DNA from: an uncultured bacterium
Lineage (GTDB): Bacteria > Bacillota > Clostridia > Lachnospirales > Lachnospiraceae
Length of the DNA: 19,509 bases
Assembly: GCA_905215405.1 (NCBI GenBank)
Contig: CAJMQE010000069.1
Coordinates: 1 to 19,509 of the forward strand
Reading direction: 5' to 3'
A program made the position numbers and the translations under genes. The notes under the pieces are model-generated. The model ran no database searches and was not told the origin of the DNA. It was given only the letters and a program-made list of their open reading frames with translations. How positions within the stretch are numbered: the stretch's first letter is position 1; each line of letters starts with the position of its first letter. Positions 8,842-16,113 of this stretch are shown in pieces.

Positions 8842-8874
8842 CAATTAAAATATAGCTTTGAGGAGGTTTACAAT

Positions 8875-10155
8875 ATGTCGACAATGACTATTGCAATTAT
8901 AATTTTTGTAGGTACATTGATTCTGTATGCAATCAATAAATTTTCCATGGGTACAATCGGTATGATAACCATGGCGGCATTACTTATTACGGGGTGCTTA
9001 TCAGCAAAAGATGCACTGGGGTATTTTGCAAATAAGAACGTAATTTTGATGTTATCTATGTTCGTTGTTTCTGCGGGGCTGAGCCGAACCAGCTTTCTTG
9101 AGAAATTCTCTAATGTAATCGTCAGTCTGGCAAAGGGATCGTTCAAAAAAACATTTCTCTGTTACATTATTATGTCAGTGATCTTAACAAATTTACTGAA
9201 CAGTCCACTTGTTGTATTTACGATCATGCTTCCTTTGGTCGACAGTATGTGCAAGCACTATGATATCAATCCAGCTAAGGTTATGTTTCCAATCGGACTA
9301 TGTTGTATTGCATGCTGCTGTATTATGCCATTTGGGGCAGCAATTGGTCAATCGGCTCTTTACAATGGTTTTCTGGAGTCTTACGGTTTTGACATTTCCT
9401 TTACTTCACTGGACTTTTTTATCGGAAGAGCACCATTTTTGCTGATCGTACCGGCCTGGGCATTCACATTTGGCTATAAGATCGCTCCTGCCAGACCAAT
9501 AACAGAACTTGTGGAACTGACTGCTGGAAATGCAGAAAAGAAACCACTTGGAAAATTCGCTGATATCGCAGGTGTAATTATTTTCTTTGGAGTTATTGTA
9601 CTTTGCTGTTTTGGCGATCAGTTATCACTGGAGGCATGGATGATCTGTTTTGTTGGTGCAGTTCTGGATCTTGTACTTGGAGTCTTAACGAGCAAAGAGG
9701 CAATCAAAGCACTTCCAGTCAGTCTTGCATGTATGCTGATCGGAGCACTTGCTATGGCCGGAGCACTTACAGCGACCGGTGCAGGAGATATTATCGGACA
9801 GTTCTTATCCAGCATGGTTGGTGGCATGCATAACAGCTATCTGCTGGGAGCAGTGTTCTTCCTTCTTCCATTTATTCTGACTCAGTTCATGCAGAATCAG
9901 GCTGTTATGGCAATGTTTGTTCCAATCTGTCTGATGGTATCGAAGAACCTGAATGCAGATCCGACTGGATTCCTGGTATTAATTACGGCAGGTTCTCTGA
10001 CCGCATTTATGACACCTATGGCAACAAGCTGTATTCCTGCATTGATGGGGGCAGGTGGATATGATATCAAATCACTGATTAAACAGGGAATTCTTCCTTC
10101 TATGATATTTTCGGTGATTTATATTATCTTTACTATGACGGTGATGCCAATCTGA
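8875..10155 (+). CDS. DASS/IT-superfamily anion permease (SLC13/ArsB-CitM-like)
   Basis: A 426-residue integral membrane protein with about 11 hydrophobic segments and no soluble domain. The pattern of an early LTNLLNSPLVVFTIMLPLV hairpin and a matching later one around MQNQAVMAMFVPICLM is typical of ion transporter superfamily carriers that import carboxylates with sodium or protons. AGGAGG lies 8 bases before the ATG, 33 bp after the dehydratase stop, so both are co-transcribed. It probably brings in the acid substrate used by the flanking enolase-superfamily enzymes. A dicarboxylate or aldonate/aldarate is the best guess. The gene ends in TGA, showing that TGA works as a stop here. Confidence 0.85.
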   Translation: MSTMTIAIIIFVGTLILYAINKFSMGTIGMITMAALLITGCLSAKDALGYFANKNVILMLSMFVVSAGLSRTSFLEKFSNVIVSLAKGSFKKTFLCYIIMSVILTNLLNSPLVVFTIMLPLVDSMCKHYDINPAKVMFPIGLCCIACCCIMPFGAAIGQSALYNGFLESYGFDISFTSLDFFIGRAPFLLIVPAWAFTFGYKIAPARPITELVELTAGNAEKKPLGKFADIAGVIIFFGVIVLCCFGDQLSLEAWMICFVGAVLDLVLGVLTSKEAIKALPVSLACMLIGALAMAGALTATGAGDIIGQFLSSMVGGMHNSYLLGAVFFLLPFILTQFMQNQAVMAMFVPICLMVSKNLNADPTGFLVLITAGSLTAFMTPMATSCIPALMGAGGYDIKSLIKQGILPSMIFSVIYIIFTMTVMPI

Positions 10156-10222
10156 CAGAGCGAAAACAGAGATACATAGAAATATATTAAGATGCAAATG
10201 AAGCAACGATAGAATTGAGACA

Positions 10223-10349
10223 AAGAACAGGAAGCTATGATAAGGGTACAATTAAAAAGAGAGAAAACTTTGTCAAAACAACAATAAAGAAGAGAGAAAA
10301 TTTTCGATAAAGCAACAATATAGAAGAGAAAAAACCACGATAAGGAAAC
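10223..10349 (+). repeat. degenerate 33-34-bp purine-rich tandem repeat
   Basis: About 3.7 units start at 10223, 10257, 10290 and 10324. The core AAGAGAGAAAA occurs at 10257-10267 and 10290-10300, and CAACAATA at 10279-10286 and 10313-10320. The first and last units are more diverged but keep the GATAA...ACAAT/AAACC layout. It fills the gap between the permease and the broken enolase gene. No ORF and no terminator were seen in 10156-10374. Confidence 0.65.
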
Positions 10350-10398
10350 CTTAAAATAATAAAGAAATGCAATAATGTGTGTCAAGGAGATGAGTGAA

Positions 10399-11475
10399 AT
10401 GAAGATTACAAAAGTCTACTGTGAGCATTACCGCTGGCCCAAGGAAAAACCAATCGCCAATGGTGAACATGTCTATACCCATAATGAATTGAATCGTGTA
10501 TGTGTGGAAACAGATGAAGGAATAACGGGGTATGGTTCTAGCTGGGCCGTACACGATATTGAAGAAATTGCAGCTACGATTATTGGGGAAGATCCAATGA
10601 ACAATGAAAGAATCTGGGCTAAATTGTATGTGCCCAAATTTCTTGGACGCCGTGGAAATACTTTATGGACAATTTCTGCAATCGATATTGCGATATGAGA
10701 TATTAAATCCAAGGTAACTAACTTACCACTCTATAAAATGCTGGGTGGGTATCGGGAAAGTATTCCTTATTATATCGCAGGAGGTTACTACGGAGAGGGT
10801 AAAGGTATTCGGGAATTACAGGAAGAAATGGAGCAGTACGTCAGATGGGGTGCTCGTGCGGTCAAAATGAAAGTCGGTGCTATGACACTAGCAGAAGATG
10901 CGGCCCGTGTAAAAGCAGTTCGTGAAGTGATCGGAGATCAGGTCAAATTGATGATGGATGCAAATTGTGCATATCGTGCATACGAAGCTATTGAATTCAG
11001 TAAGATGGTGGAACAATATCATCCATATTGGTTTGAAGAACCGGTAGATGCAGATGATTATGATGGCTATCAAAAAGTCGCTACGAAAAGCACGATACCA
11101 GTTGCTGCTGGCGAAAATGAGATGACACGTTATGGATTTCGGGATTTGATCCGCACACAGTCAGTGGATATTCTCAATCCTGATGCAACCTGCACGGGTG
11201 GGGTTACAGAATTTGTCAAAATAGCAGGGATGGCCAGTGCAAATGGAATCGCTTTGAGTCCGCATGGTCAGCAGCAGGTGCACATTCATCTTGATTGTGC
11301 AGTGCCGGGTACGATACTTGCAGAATTTTATCCACCGCAGTATGATGCAAAGATTTATGAAGCCTTCAAAAGTCCGGTGCAGATGAATTCAGATGGAACA
11401 GTTAGGCCATCCCAGGCACCTGGTACAGGTCTGGATATTAACCTTGAAGTCTTAAAGAATTTTAGAGTGGGATAA
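10399..11475 (+). pseudogene. mandelate racemase/muconate lactonizing enzyme-family protein interrupted by TGA
   Basis: A 358-codon enolase-superfamily gene that reads through in one frame except for TGA at 10696-10698 (codon 100). The context is AISAIDIAI-stop-DIKSKV, where relatives have Trp (IALWDIKGK), so one TGG-to-TGA change explains it. The rest is intact. The KxK motif (Lys156, Lys158) and metal ligands Asp187 (MMDAN), Glu213 (WFEEP) and Glu239 (AAGEN) are present. The acid/base dyad Asp262 and His289 (SPHG) is also there. These residues mark a mandelate racemase-type active site, probably an acid-sugar dehydratase or epimerase, unlike the KxK-lacking enzyme upstream. AAGGAG lies 9 bases before ATG 10399. 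The downstream piece has no ribosome binding site of its own at 10738, so without read-through only the capping domain would be made. Confidence 0.8.
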
Positions 11476-11512
11476 AGTTTAAATTTTAATAGTCATGCAG
11501 AGGTAAAGAATA

Positions 11513-11717
11513 CTATAGGTGATAGCAAAGTCTGCAGAATAGATAGATTTGGAAGAACACCATACTGGATAAAAGGAATTGTAGAATCAGCAGATTTCGA
11601 AGTATACTAGAGTCTATAGAAGAACTTGCAAATCTGCAGATTTGGGAGAATAAATAGGTTCATAGACAAATGTAATGTAACGTTCTGGATGAGCCTATAG
11701 ATAAATAAATCCTGCAG
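11513..11717 (+). repeat. degenerate CTATAG...CTGCAG repeats
   Basis: The pair CTATAG then CTGCAG, 17-20 bp apart start to start, occurs three times (11513/11532, 11614/11634, 11695/11712). GATTTGG(A/G)AGAA follows two of them and TCTGGAT-like sequence lies between units. Unit spacing is 101 and 81 bp. No ORF of note covers it. Confidence 0.4.
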
Positions 11718-11779
11718 AACATTAAGAACAACCAGGTTTAGGAATGCCTACGTGCATAGAAATATTTACAAGATGACGG

Positions 11780-11857
11780 CACCTACAGGAAAAAACATGT
11801 TAATCAAATGCTTATGAGTAATGTATGCATTTTGATGATCGTTTATTTCTGTAGGTG
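11780..11857. other. long two-part hairpin in the intergenic region
   Basis: Outer arms CACCTACAG (11780-11788) and CTGTAGGTG (11849-11857) match perfectly. Inner arms ATCAAATGC (11803-11811) and GCATTTTGAT (11827-11836) match with one bulge. No T-run follows in either direction, so it is not a normal terminator. It could be a structured RNA, a protein-binding site or the relic of a small inverted-repeat element. Confidence 0.5.
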
Positions 11858-12002
11858 TTTTATCGACAACACGAAACCATAGTGGTACAAATGGCAGCAG
11901 TACGGGCAAGGAATTACTCTGGATTTTCACAGGCGGTCCCATGTTGAAAAATAGAAGAAACTGTAACATTTTATAAGAATAGAGTAAGATTTAAATTCCC
12001 TC

Positions 12003-12031
12003 TTTACATTTTGTTACAAATGTATTATATT
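12003..12031 (+). promoter_or_regulatory. promoter of the putative small RNA
   Basis: TTTACA (12003-12008), 17-bp spacer, TATATT (12026-12031). A small perfect dyad, GTCCC-AAGA-GGGAC (12034-12047), lies across the expected start site and could be an operator or the 5' hairpin of the transcript. Confidence 0.5.
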
Positions 12032-12037
12032 ATGTCC

Positions 12038-12218
12038 CAAGAGGGACTATTATATTGTGAGACTAATGCGGATTGCGGTACGTTTTGTATGAGGACTCTT
12101 ATTTCTTAATTTATAAATGCGGTAAAAAATAAATTGTTTGTACGCTAGTGATTATGATGCGCAAAGTGTGCAAGCAAAAGGTGCCTGTTTGAAGAAATAG
12201 CAGACAGGCATTTTATTT
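12038..12218 (+). ncRNA. putative small non-coding RNA of about 180 nt
   Basis: A promoter at 12003-12031 and a terminator ending at 12218 enclose about 180 nt with no credible ORF (only stubs such as MRIAVRFV). The nearest downstream gene starts almost 200 bp after the terminator, so this is not a simple leader. I could not match it to 6S RNA, tmRNA, a T-box or a riboswitch. The unit is supported only by its signals, not by family recognition. Confidence 0.35.
12182..12218 (+). terminator. rho-independent terminator
   Basis: Stem TGCCTGTTTG (12182-12191) / CAGACAGGCA (12201-12210) pairs at 9 of 10 positions, with a 9-base loop, followed by TTTTATTT. Confidence 0.75.
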
Positions 12219-12414
12219 ACCTATATAGTCCTATATGGGATAGTCTATAATAAATCTAATTACTTCAAGTAGAAAACTTAAGCTATCTAAATATTTATAC
12301 AAAACAAATTGATAAAAGCGAATGAAAGATAAGGAGGAAAAAAGCAGAACAGCATATCAGAGCAGAGAAATGTAGACAAGATTCAGAAATAAAAAAAGAA
12401 GGAGATCATGACAT

Positions 12415-13260
12415 ATGAAAAAAGTCATTGTATTTTTAATTGCATGCACAGTTGCAGTTATGCTTTGTGCCTGTGGGAAGACTGCAAAGCAAACGAACCA
12501 AAGTAAGGACCCAGCAAAAACTTTACAGAATGCATCTTCAGGAGAACAACAGTCGGGTACGTCTAAAGGGGATGCTGCAAATGCAGCGAATGGAAATGTC
12601 GGAAAGGATTCTAAGGGAAATGCAGCAAATAATTCTGCAAATGCAGCTGGTCGGGGCAAAGATACGTCGAAAGGCTCTCAAAATGCACCTGTGGAAAAAA
12701 AGCAGCCGAATACGTCGAAAAATAATTCTAGTGATGCAGGAAAAGGGCAGAAAGATTCTGATTCTTCTACGCTGATCGTGTACTATTCCTATAGTGGAAC
12801 GACTCAGAAAGTAGCAGAGCATCTGCAAAAACTGACAGGTGGAACTTTATATAAGCTCACACTGGTAGAGCCATATTCAGGAGGCTCTAATGCGGTGTCG
12901 GACAGAGTGTTTGCAGAGAGAGATGCCGGTAAAATGCTGAATCTACAGGGGACGATGCCAGATATTTCCCAGTATGACAGAGTCTTAATTGGAACACCTG
13001 TATGGAATGCAAGTATGGCAAATCCAGTTCTTGGATACTTACAGCAGACGGATTTTGGTGGAAAGACAGTAGCTCCATTCTGGACTTATGTTACAGATCA
13101 GGGAACAACAGAAAAAGATTTCAAAAGCAATGCAAAAAATGCGCGAATGGCAGGAGGATTACCGCTTAGAAGTGCCGGCAGCATGACGGATACTAAATTG
13201 GATCAGACGCTTCAGGCATGGCTTCGCAAAGTAGGAACAGGAAAAAATGCAACAAAATAA
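12415..13260 (+). CDS. flavodoxin-like lipoprotein with low-complexity stalk
   Basis: A 281-residue exported lipoprotein. MKK, a hydrophobic stretch and the lipobox LCAC place the lipidated Cys at residue 20. Residues 21-118 are low-complexity, rich in Ser, Asn, Ala, Gly, Lys and Gln, with GNAANNSANAAG-type repeats, and would form a flexible surface stalk. Residues 119-281 form a flavodoxin domain: TLIVYYSYSGTTQKVAEHL is the strand plus FMN-phosphate loop, RVLIGTPVWNASM the second flavin loop, and VAPFWTYVTDQGTTE the third. It probably holds FMN outside the membrane and takes part in extracellular electron transfer or quinone/flavin reduction. GGAG lies 10 bases before the ATG. It is monocistronic, with a terminator 48 bp downstream. 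The 196 bp between the upstream terminator and this gene show no clear promoter. Confidence 0.9.
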   Translation: MKKVIVFLIACTVAVMLCACGKTAKQTNQSKDPAKTLQNASSGEQQSGTSKGDAANAANGNVGKDSKGNAANNSANAAGRGKDTSKGSQNAPVEKKQPNTSKNNSSDAGKGQKDSDSSTLIVYYSYSGTTQKVAEHLQKLTGGTLYKLTLVEPYSGGSNAVSDRVFAERDAGKMLNLQGTMPDISQYDRVLIGTPVWNASMANPVLGYLQQTDFGGKTVAPFWTYVTDQGTTEKDFKSNAKNARMAGGLPLRSAGSMTDTKLDQTLQAWLRKVGTGKNATK

Positions 13261-13273
13261 TGCAACAAAATAA
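13248..13273 (+). repeat. 13-bp tandem duplication covering the stop codon
   Basis: TGCAACAAAATAA occurs twice in direct contact (13248-13260 and 13261-13273). The first copy contains the stop codon of the flavodoxin lipoprotein, so a second TAA lies in the duplicate. Confidence 0.95.
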
Positions 13274-13307
13274 TGTGTCCTACATATTTAAATAAAAGAT
13301 TTCTAAC

Positions 13308-13341
13308 GAAAAGGGGTGGCCTTAAGGCTGCTCCTTTTTTT
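13308..13341 (+). terminator. rho-independent terminator after the flavodoxin lipoprotein
   Basis: AAAAGGGGTGGCC / GGCTGCTCCTTTT pairs around a TTAA loop with three G-T pairs, and ends in seven T. Confidence 0.8.
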
Positions 13342-13356
13342 GTAGATTATTTGTGT

Positions 13357-13396
13357 ACAAGGAAGAACAAGGAATAACAAGGAAGAAAACGGACGA
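13357..13396 (+). repeat. 10-bp purine-rich tandem repeat
   Basis: Four units of 10 bp (13357, 13367, 13377, 13387): ACAAGGAAGA, ACAAGGAATA, ACAAGGAAGA, AAACGGACGA. It lies directly after the terminator, with no ORF. Confidence 0.7.
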
Positions 13397-13409
13397 AGAA
13401 AAATATATC

Positions 13410-13615
13410 TTAGGGTATAGAAACCCTGCTGGCCTCGTTAAAGTTTTTTCTGGCTGATAAGCAGATGCCGTAATTTGATGCGAGCGGCTTACTAGTTGCA
13501 AGAAAAAACAGTCATAAATGTGATGCGAACAGCGGCTCGGTCGAAAGAGCAAAGCAGTGCATGATTATGTGATAACGAAGCACAATGGTTCGCGAGAATG
13601 CTTGTCTTTAGGTGT
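13410..13615. other. structured intergenic segment with about 47-bp degenerate repeats
   Basis: Several small hairpins follow each other: AGGGT/ACCCT (13412-13427), GCCG/CGGC, GCTC/GAGC around 13534-13550, and AAGCA/TGCTT around 13578-13602. A motif TKTGATGCGA-like occurs at 13474 and 13519, with a diverged copy TGTGATAACGA at 13568, spaced 45 and 49 bp. No good ORF or tRNA fold was found. The remainder to 13796 shows no feature apart from a lone TATAAT at 13615-13620. Confidence 0.4.
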
Positions 13616-13796
13616 ATAATAAAGGAAATATATGGTTCACAAAAGACAGTGGTGAAAAAGTAAACTACAAATAGATAAATGGATGAAAGAAGCATGGATG
13701 AATATATAAAGATAGGGAAAAAGGAAATGCGGATGAGGGAAAGGAAGTTTGTTTAACAAGTATTAAAATACATAATATGTATGAAGGGAGGAAGGT

Positions 13797-14324
13797 ATGA
13801 TGCCATATATACCGAAACAACACAAAAAATATAATTTACTGCCGTTGTTATGCAAATATGGTGGAGAGGTATTCGATTATCCAGTTGAACTTCTGAATCA
13901 AATAGAGGAACGAGGAATTAGTGGAATTAATCCATATGGTTTTAAAAGTTACGAAACATATCTAAATGAACTGGATAGAAAAATTGAGTGCACAGAAGAT
14001 ACGTTGGTACGTGAACTTATAGCGAGGTATAAAAGCAAGATTGTTTTATACAACAAGAAAGAGAACTGGTCGATTGTAAAATATATTGGAGCAGATACGA
14101 AAGATTTAACGGGATTAACAAAAGACCACTATTATTATTGGCCAACCTCAAAAGAAGATGCAATTTATAGAGGAGTTATTGACGATGAAGAATATACAAC
14201 ATATCTATATGCAACAGATCCAGAATTATGGGAGATTGCAAAAGATCCAACGGGGATGGCATCACGGGCAATTTATTGGAGCAGGAATAAAAGTAATATA
14301 AATGATAAAGGAAAGTATAAGTAA
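13797..14324 (+). CDS. conserved hypothetical protein, 175 aa
   Basis: A cytoplasmic soluble protein without signal peptide or membrane segment. It begins MMPYIPKQHKKYNLLPLLCKYGGEVFDYP (shown in two parts: MMPYIPKQHKKY, then NLLPLLCKYGGEVFDYP) and has WSIVKYIGADTKDLTGLT and a C-terminal GVIDDEEYTTYLYATDPELW block rich in Tyr and Trp. I have an impression of similar hypothetical proteins in other Clostridia, but I cannot name a function. AAGGGAGG ends 5 bases before ATG 13797 and 8 bases before ATG 13800; the second Met has the better spacing. Only 47 bp without a terminator separate it from the amidohydrolase, so the two may be co-transcribed. Confidence 0.85.
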   Translation: MMPYIPKQHKKYNLLPLLCKYGGEVFDYPVELLNQIEERGISGINPYGFKSYETYLNELDRKIECTEDTLVRELIARYKSKIVLYNKKENWSIVKYIGADTKDLTGLTKDHYYYWPTSKEDAIYRGVIDDEEYTTYLYATDPELWEIAKDPTGMASRAIYWSRNKSNINDKGKYK

Positions 14325-14371
14325 AATGCTAAACTAAACAATCAATTATAATAAATGTTAGGAGATAAATT

Positions 14372-15166
14372 ATGAATACTTATGATATTGCAGAAAACTA
14401 TGAAATACTGGATTTTCATACACATCCGTTCTCGGATGAGAAACAGCAGACCTGCATGTATCCGGATTATGTCACATCGATGGAAAAGTTTGAAGCGGAC
14501 ATGGAAGCTTGCCATATATCTACATTTGCAGGTAGTGTGATCCATAGAAAAGGTATTGATATCACATCTTTTCAGCAGATCAAGGCACTAAATGATGATG
14601 CATTAAGACTCAGAGAGCGCATGAAAGGAAAGTACATTCCAGGATTTCATGTAAATCCACATTTTGTTGGAGAATCTATTCAGGAAATTGAAAGAATGAA
14701 AAAGGAAGGGGTTAAGCTTGTCGGAGAGCTTGTGCCTTATTCCATGGGCTGGGAGAATTATGATGAACCAGGGATGCAGCAGATTTATGAGGCGATCACT
14801 GCAAACAGAATGATCGTCAGTTTACATACGATGGCGCCAGATAGTATCGAGAGAGCAGTAGCCGCAAATCCAGATCTTATTTTTGTGGCAGCGCATCCGG
14901 GTCAGCCAGATCAGGTGAAATTCCATGTAGGCTGCATGAAAAAATACGACAACTATTATCTGGATCTGAGCGGGACAGGCATGTTTCGCTATGGTATAAT
15001 TTCCTATGTGCTAAAGGAAACAAAAAAGAATCATCTGCTGTTCGGTACCGATTATCCCATCACAAATCCTTATATGTACGTGAAGGCTGTTTTAGGGGAA
15101 CGACTCAGCAGAAAAGATAATGAAGCTATCTTTTCAAAGAATGCGAAAATGTTGTTAGAAATCTGA
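14372..15166 (+). CDS. amidohydrolase-family metal-dependent hydrolase
   Basis: A 264-residue TIM-barrel protein of the amidohydrolase 2 group (TatD/ACMSD-like). The metal site is visible: His16 and His18 in LDFHTHP, His152 in VSLHTM, His175 in AAHPGQP and Asp227 in FGTDYP. No carboxylated-Lys motif is obvious, consistent with a mononuclear site. Such enzymes hydrolyse or decarboxylate small organic molecules; the substrate here is unknown. TAGGAG lies 8 bases before the ATG. It follows the 175-aa hypothetical gene in the same direction and ends with TGA. Confidence 0.87.
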   Translation: MNTYDIAENYEILDFHTHPFSDEKQQTCMYPDYVTSMEKFEADMEACHISTFAGSVIHRKGIDITSFQQIKALNDDALRLRERMKGKYIPGFHVNPHFVGESIQEIERMKKEGVKLVGELVPYSMGWENYDEPGMQQIYEAITANRMIVSLHTMAPDSIERAVAANPDLIFVAAHPGQPDQVKFHVGCMKKYDNYYLDLSGTGMFRYGIISYVLKETKKNHLLFGTDYPITNPYMYVKAVLGERLSRKDNEAIFSKNAKMLLEI

Positions 15167-15230
15167 TGCGATAGGCCAGGCTTGAAAATGTTTTGGTATA
15201 GGTAGGTTGCATAACGAAGAAATCAATTTA

Positions 15231-15351
15231 GAGATAAAGAAGCGATTAAAAGGCAATTAAGAAGCGATAAAGAAGCGATAAAAAGCAATTAAGAAGAGAC
15301 AAAAAAGAGATTAAGAAGAAATTAAAAAGTAATAAAAAGAAATTAAAAAAT
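15231..15351 (+). repeat. purine-rich tandem array with about 11-bp period
   Basis: About ten units of 10-12 bp with the form AAGAAGCGATTA / AAAGCAATTA / AAGAAATTA run head to tail. The strand is almost free of C and has few T except in the ATTA/ATAA core. It is followed by two direct copies of TATCAATAGGAAAT (15361-15374, 15393-15406). It occupies most of the 314-bp gap before the HD-domain gene; no ORF or terminator was found there. Confidence 0.7.
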
Positions 15352-15480
15352 TCAAGAAATTATCAATAGGAAATTAGAAAAAATTAACAAGATATCAATA
15401 GGAAATGTTATAAAGATTATAAATGAAAGAATAAAATCTTAAGCATTGAAAAATGTCATTAGGAAGGGGGAAGAGCTGGC

Positions 15481-16113
15481 ATGAATATTGAAAATGCGAT
15501 TATGGATTCCGTCAAAAGCATATTTGCAGGTGATTGTAGTGGACACGATTACTGGCATACGATGCGTGTTTATAAAAATGCTATGAAACTTGTCGAAAAT
15601 GAAGTCTGTGACAAGCAGGTGGTGATGCTTGCAGCATTGCTGCATGATGTCGATGACGTTAAACTATTTACAACTGAAAATGACCAGAATGCCAGAGACA
15701 TCATGAGTAAATGTAAGATGGCCAAATCCACGCAGGAAAATGTGATTAAGGTAATTCACGCTGTATCATTTAAAGGAAATGCGTCTGCAACGCCTGAAAC
15801 AATAGAAGGAAAAATTGTGCAGGATGCAGACCGGCTGGATGCAATCGGCGCAATCGGAATTGCCAGAGCATTTGCCTATGGAGGCAGCAGAGGACGAAGC
15901 ATCTATGACCCTGAGGTTGAACCGCTAATAAATATGAATGTAAAGGAATACCAGCAGAACAAAAGAACCACGATCAATCATTTCTATGAGAAACTGTTCC
16001 AGCTCAAAAGCATGATGAATACCGAAACGGCTCGAAAAATGGCAGAAGAAAGAGATCAGTATATGCATGAATTTATAGATGAATTTTATGCGGAATGGGA
16101 TGGGGAAAGGTAA
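15481..16113 (+). CDS. HD-domain phosphohydrolase
   Basis: A 210-residue HD-superfamily protein of the YedJ type. The metal-binding set is His26 (HDYWHTMRVY), His55-Asp56 (LAALLHDVDD) and Asp115 (VQDADRLDAIGAIG). The motif ARAFAYGG typical of this subgroup follows. These proteins hydrolyse phosphate esters, probably nucleotides; the true substrate is unknown. A GGAAGGGGG ribosome binding site lies about 12 bases before the ATG. The C-terminal third is a helical region ending in a charged tail. It appears to be transcribed alone. Confidence 0.88.
   Translation: MNIENAIMDSVKSIFAGDCSGHDYWHTMRVYKNAMKLVENEVCDKQVVMLAALLHDVDDVKLFTTENDQNARDIMSKCKMAKSTQENVIKVIHAVSFKGNASATPETIEGKIVQDADRLDAIGAIGIARAFAYGGSRGRSIYDPEVEPLINMNVKEYQQNKRTTINHFYEKLFQLKSMMNTETARKMAEERDQYMHEFIDEFYAEWDGER

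Noticed and set aside
10223..10349. CRISPR array
   Set aside because: Units are contiguous and degenerate, with no constant repeat alternating with unique spacers, and no cas gene is present.
10696..10698. Selenocysteine or TGA=Trp code
   Set aside because: The family has Trp, not Cys, at this place; other genes here end in TGA and use TGG, and no SECIS-like hairpin was evident.
11766..11969. 67-aa minus-strand ORF
   Set aside because: No family resemblance and no ribosome binding site; it crosses the hairpin.
12003..12218. Riboswitch or T-box leader of the flavodoxin gene
   Set aside because: No conserved aptamer or T-box sequence was seen, and almost 200 bp separate the terminator from the gene.
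12357..12828. Minus-strand ORFs opposite the flavodoxin lipoprotein
   Set aside because: Low-complexity shadows of the Ser/Ala/Asn-rich stalk.
13550..13605. tRNA gene suggested by GGTTCGCGA
   Set aside because: No acceptor stem, anticodon arm or D-loop of the right spacing can be drawn around it.
13604..13670. Short frame resembling a cell-wall-binding repeat (NKGNIWFTKDSGEKV)
   Set aside because: Only about 20 residues, with stops on both sides and no partner repeats.
15231..15351. CRISPR array or origin iterons
   Set aside because: The period of about 11 bp is too short and no replication initiator gene or DnaA-box cluster is nearby.
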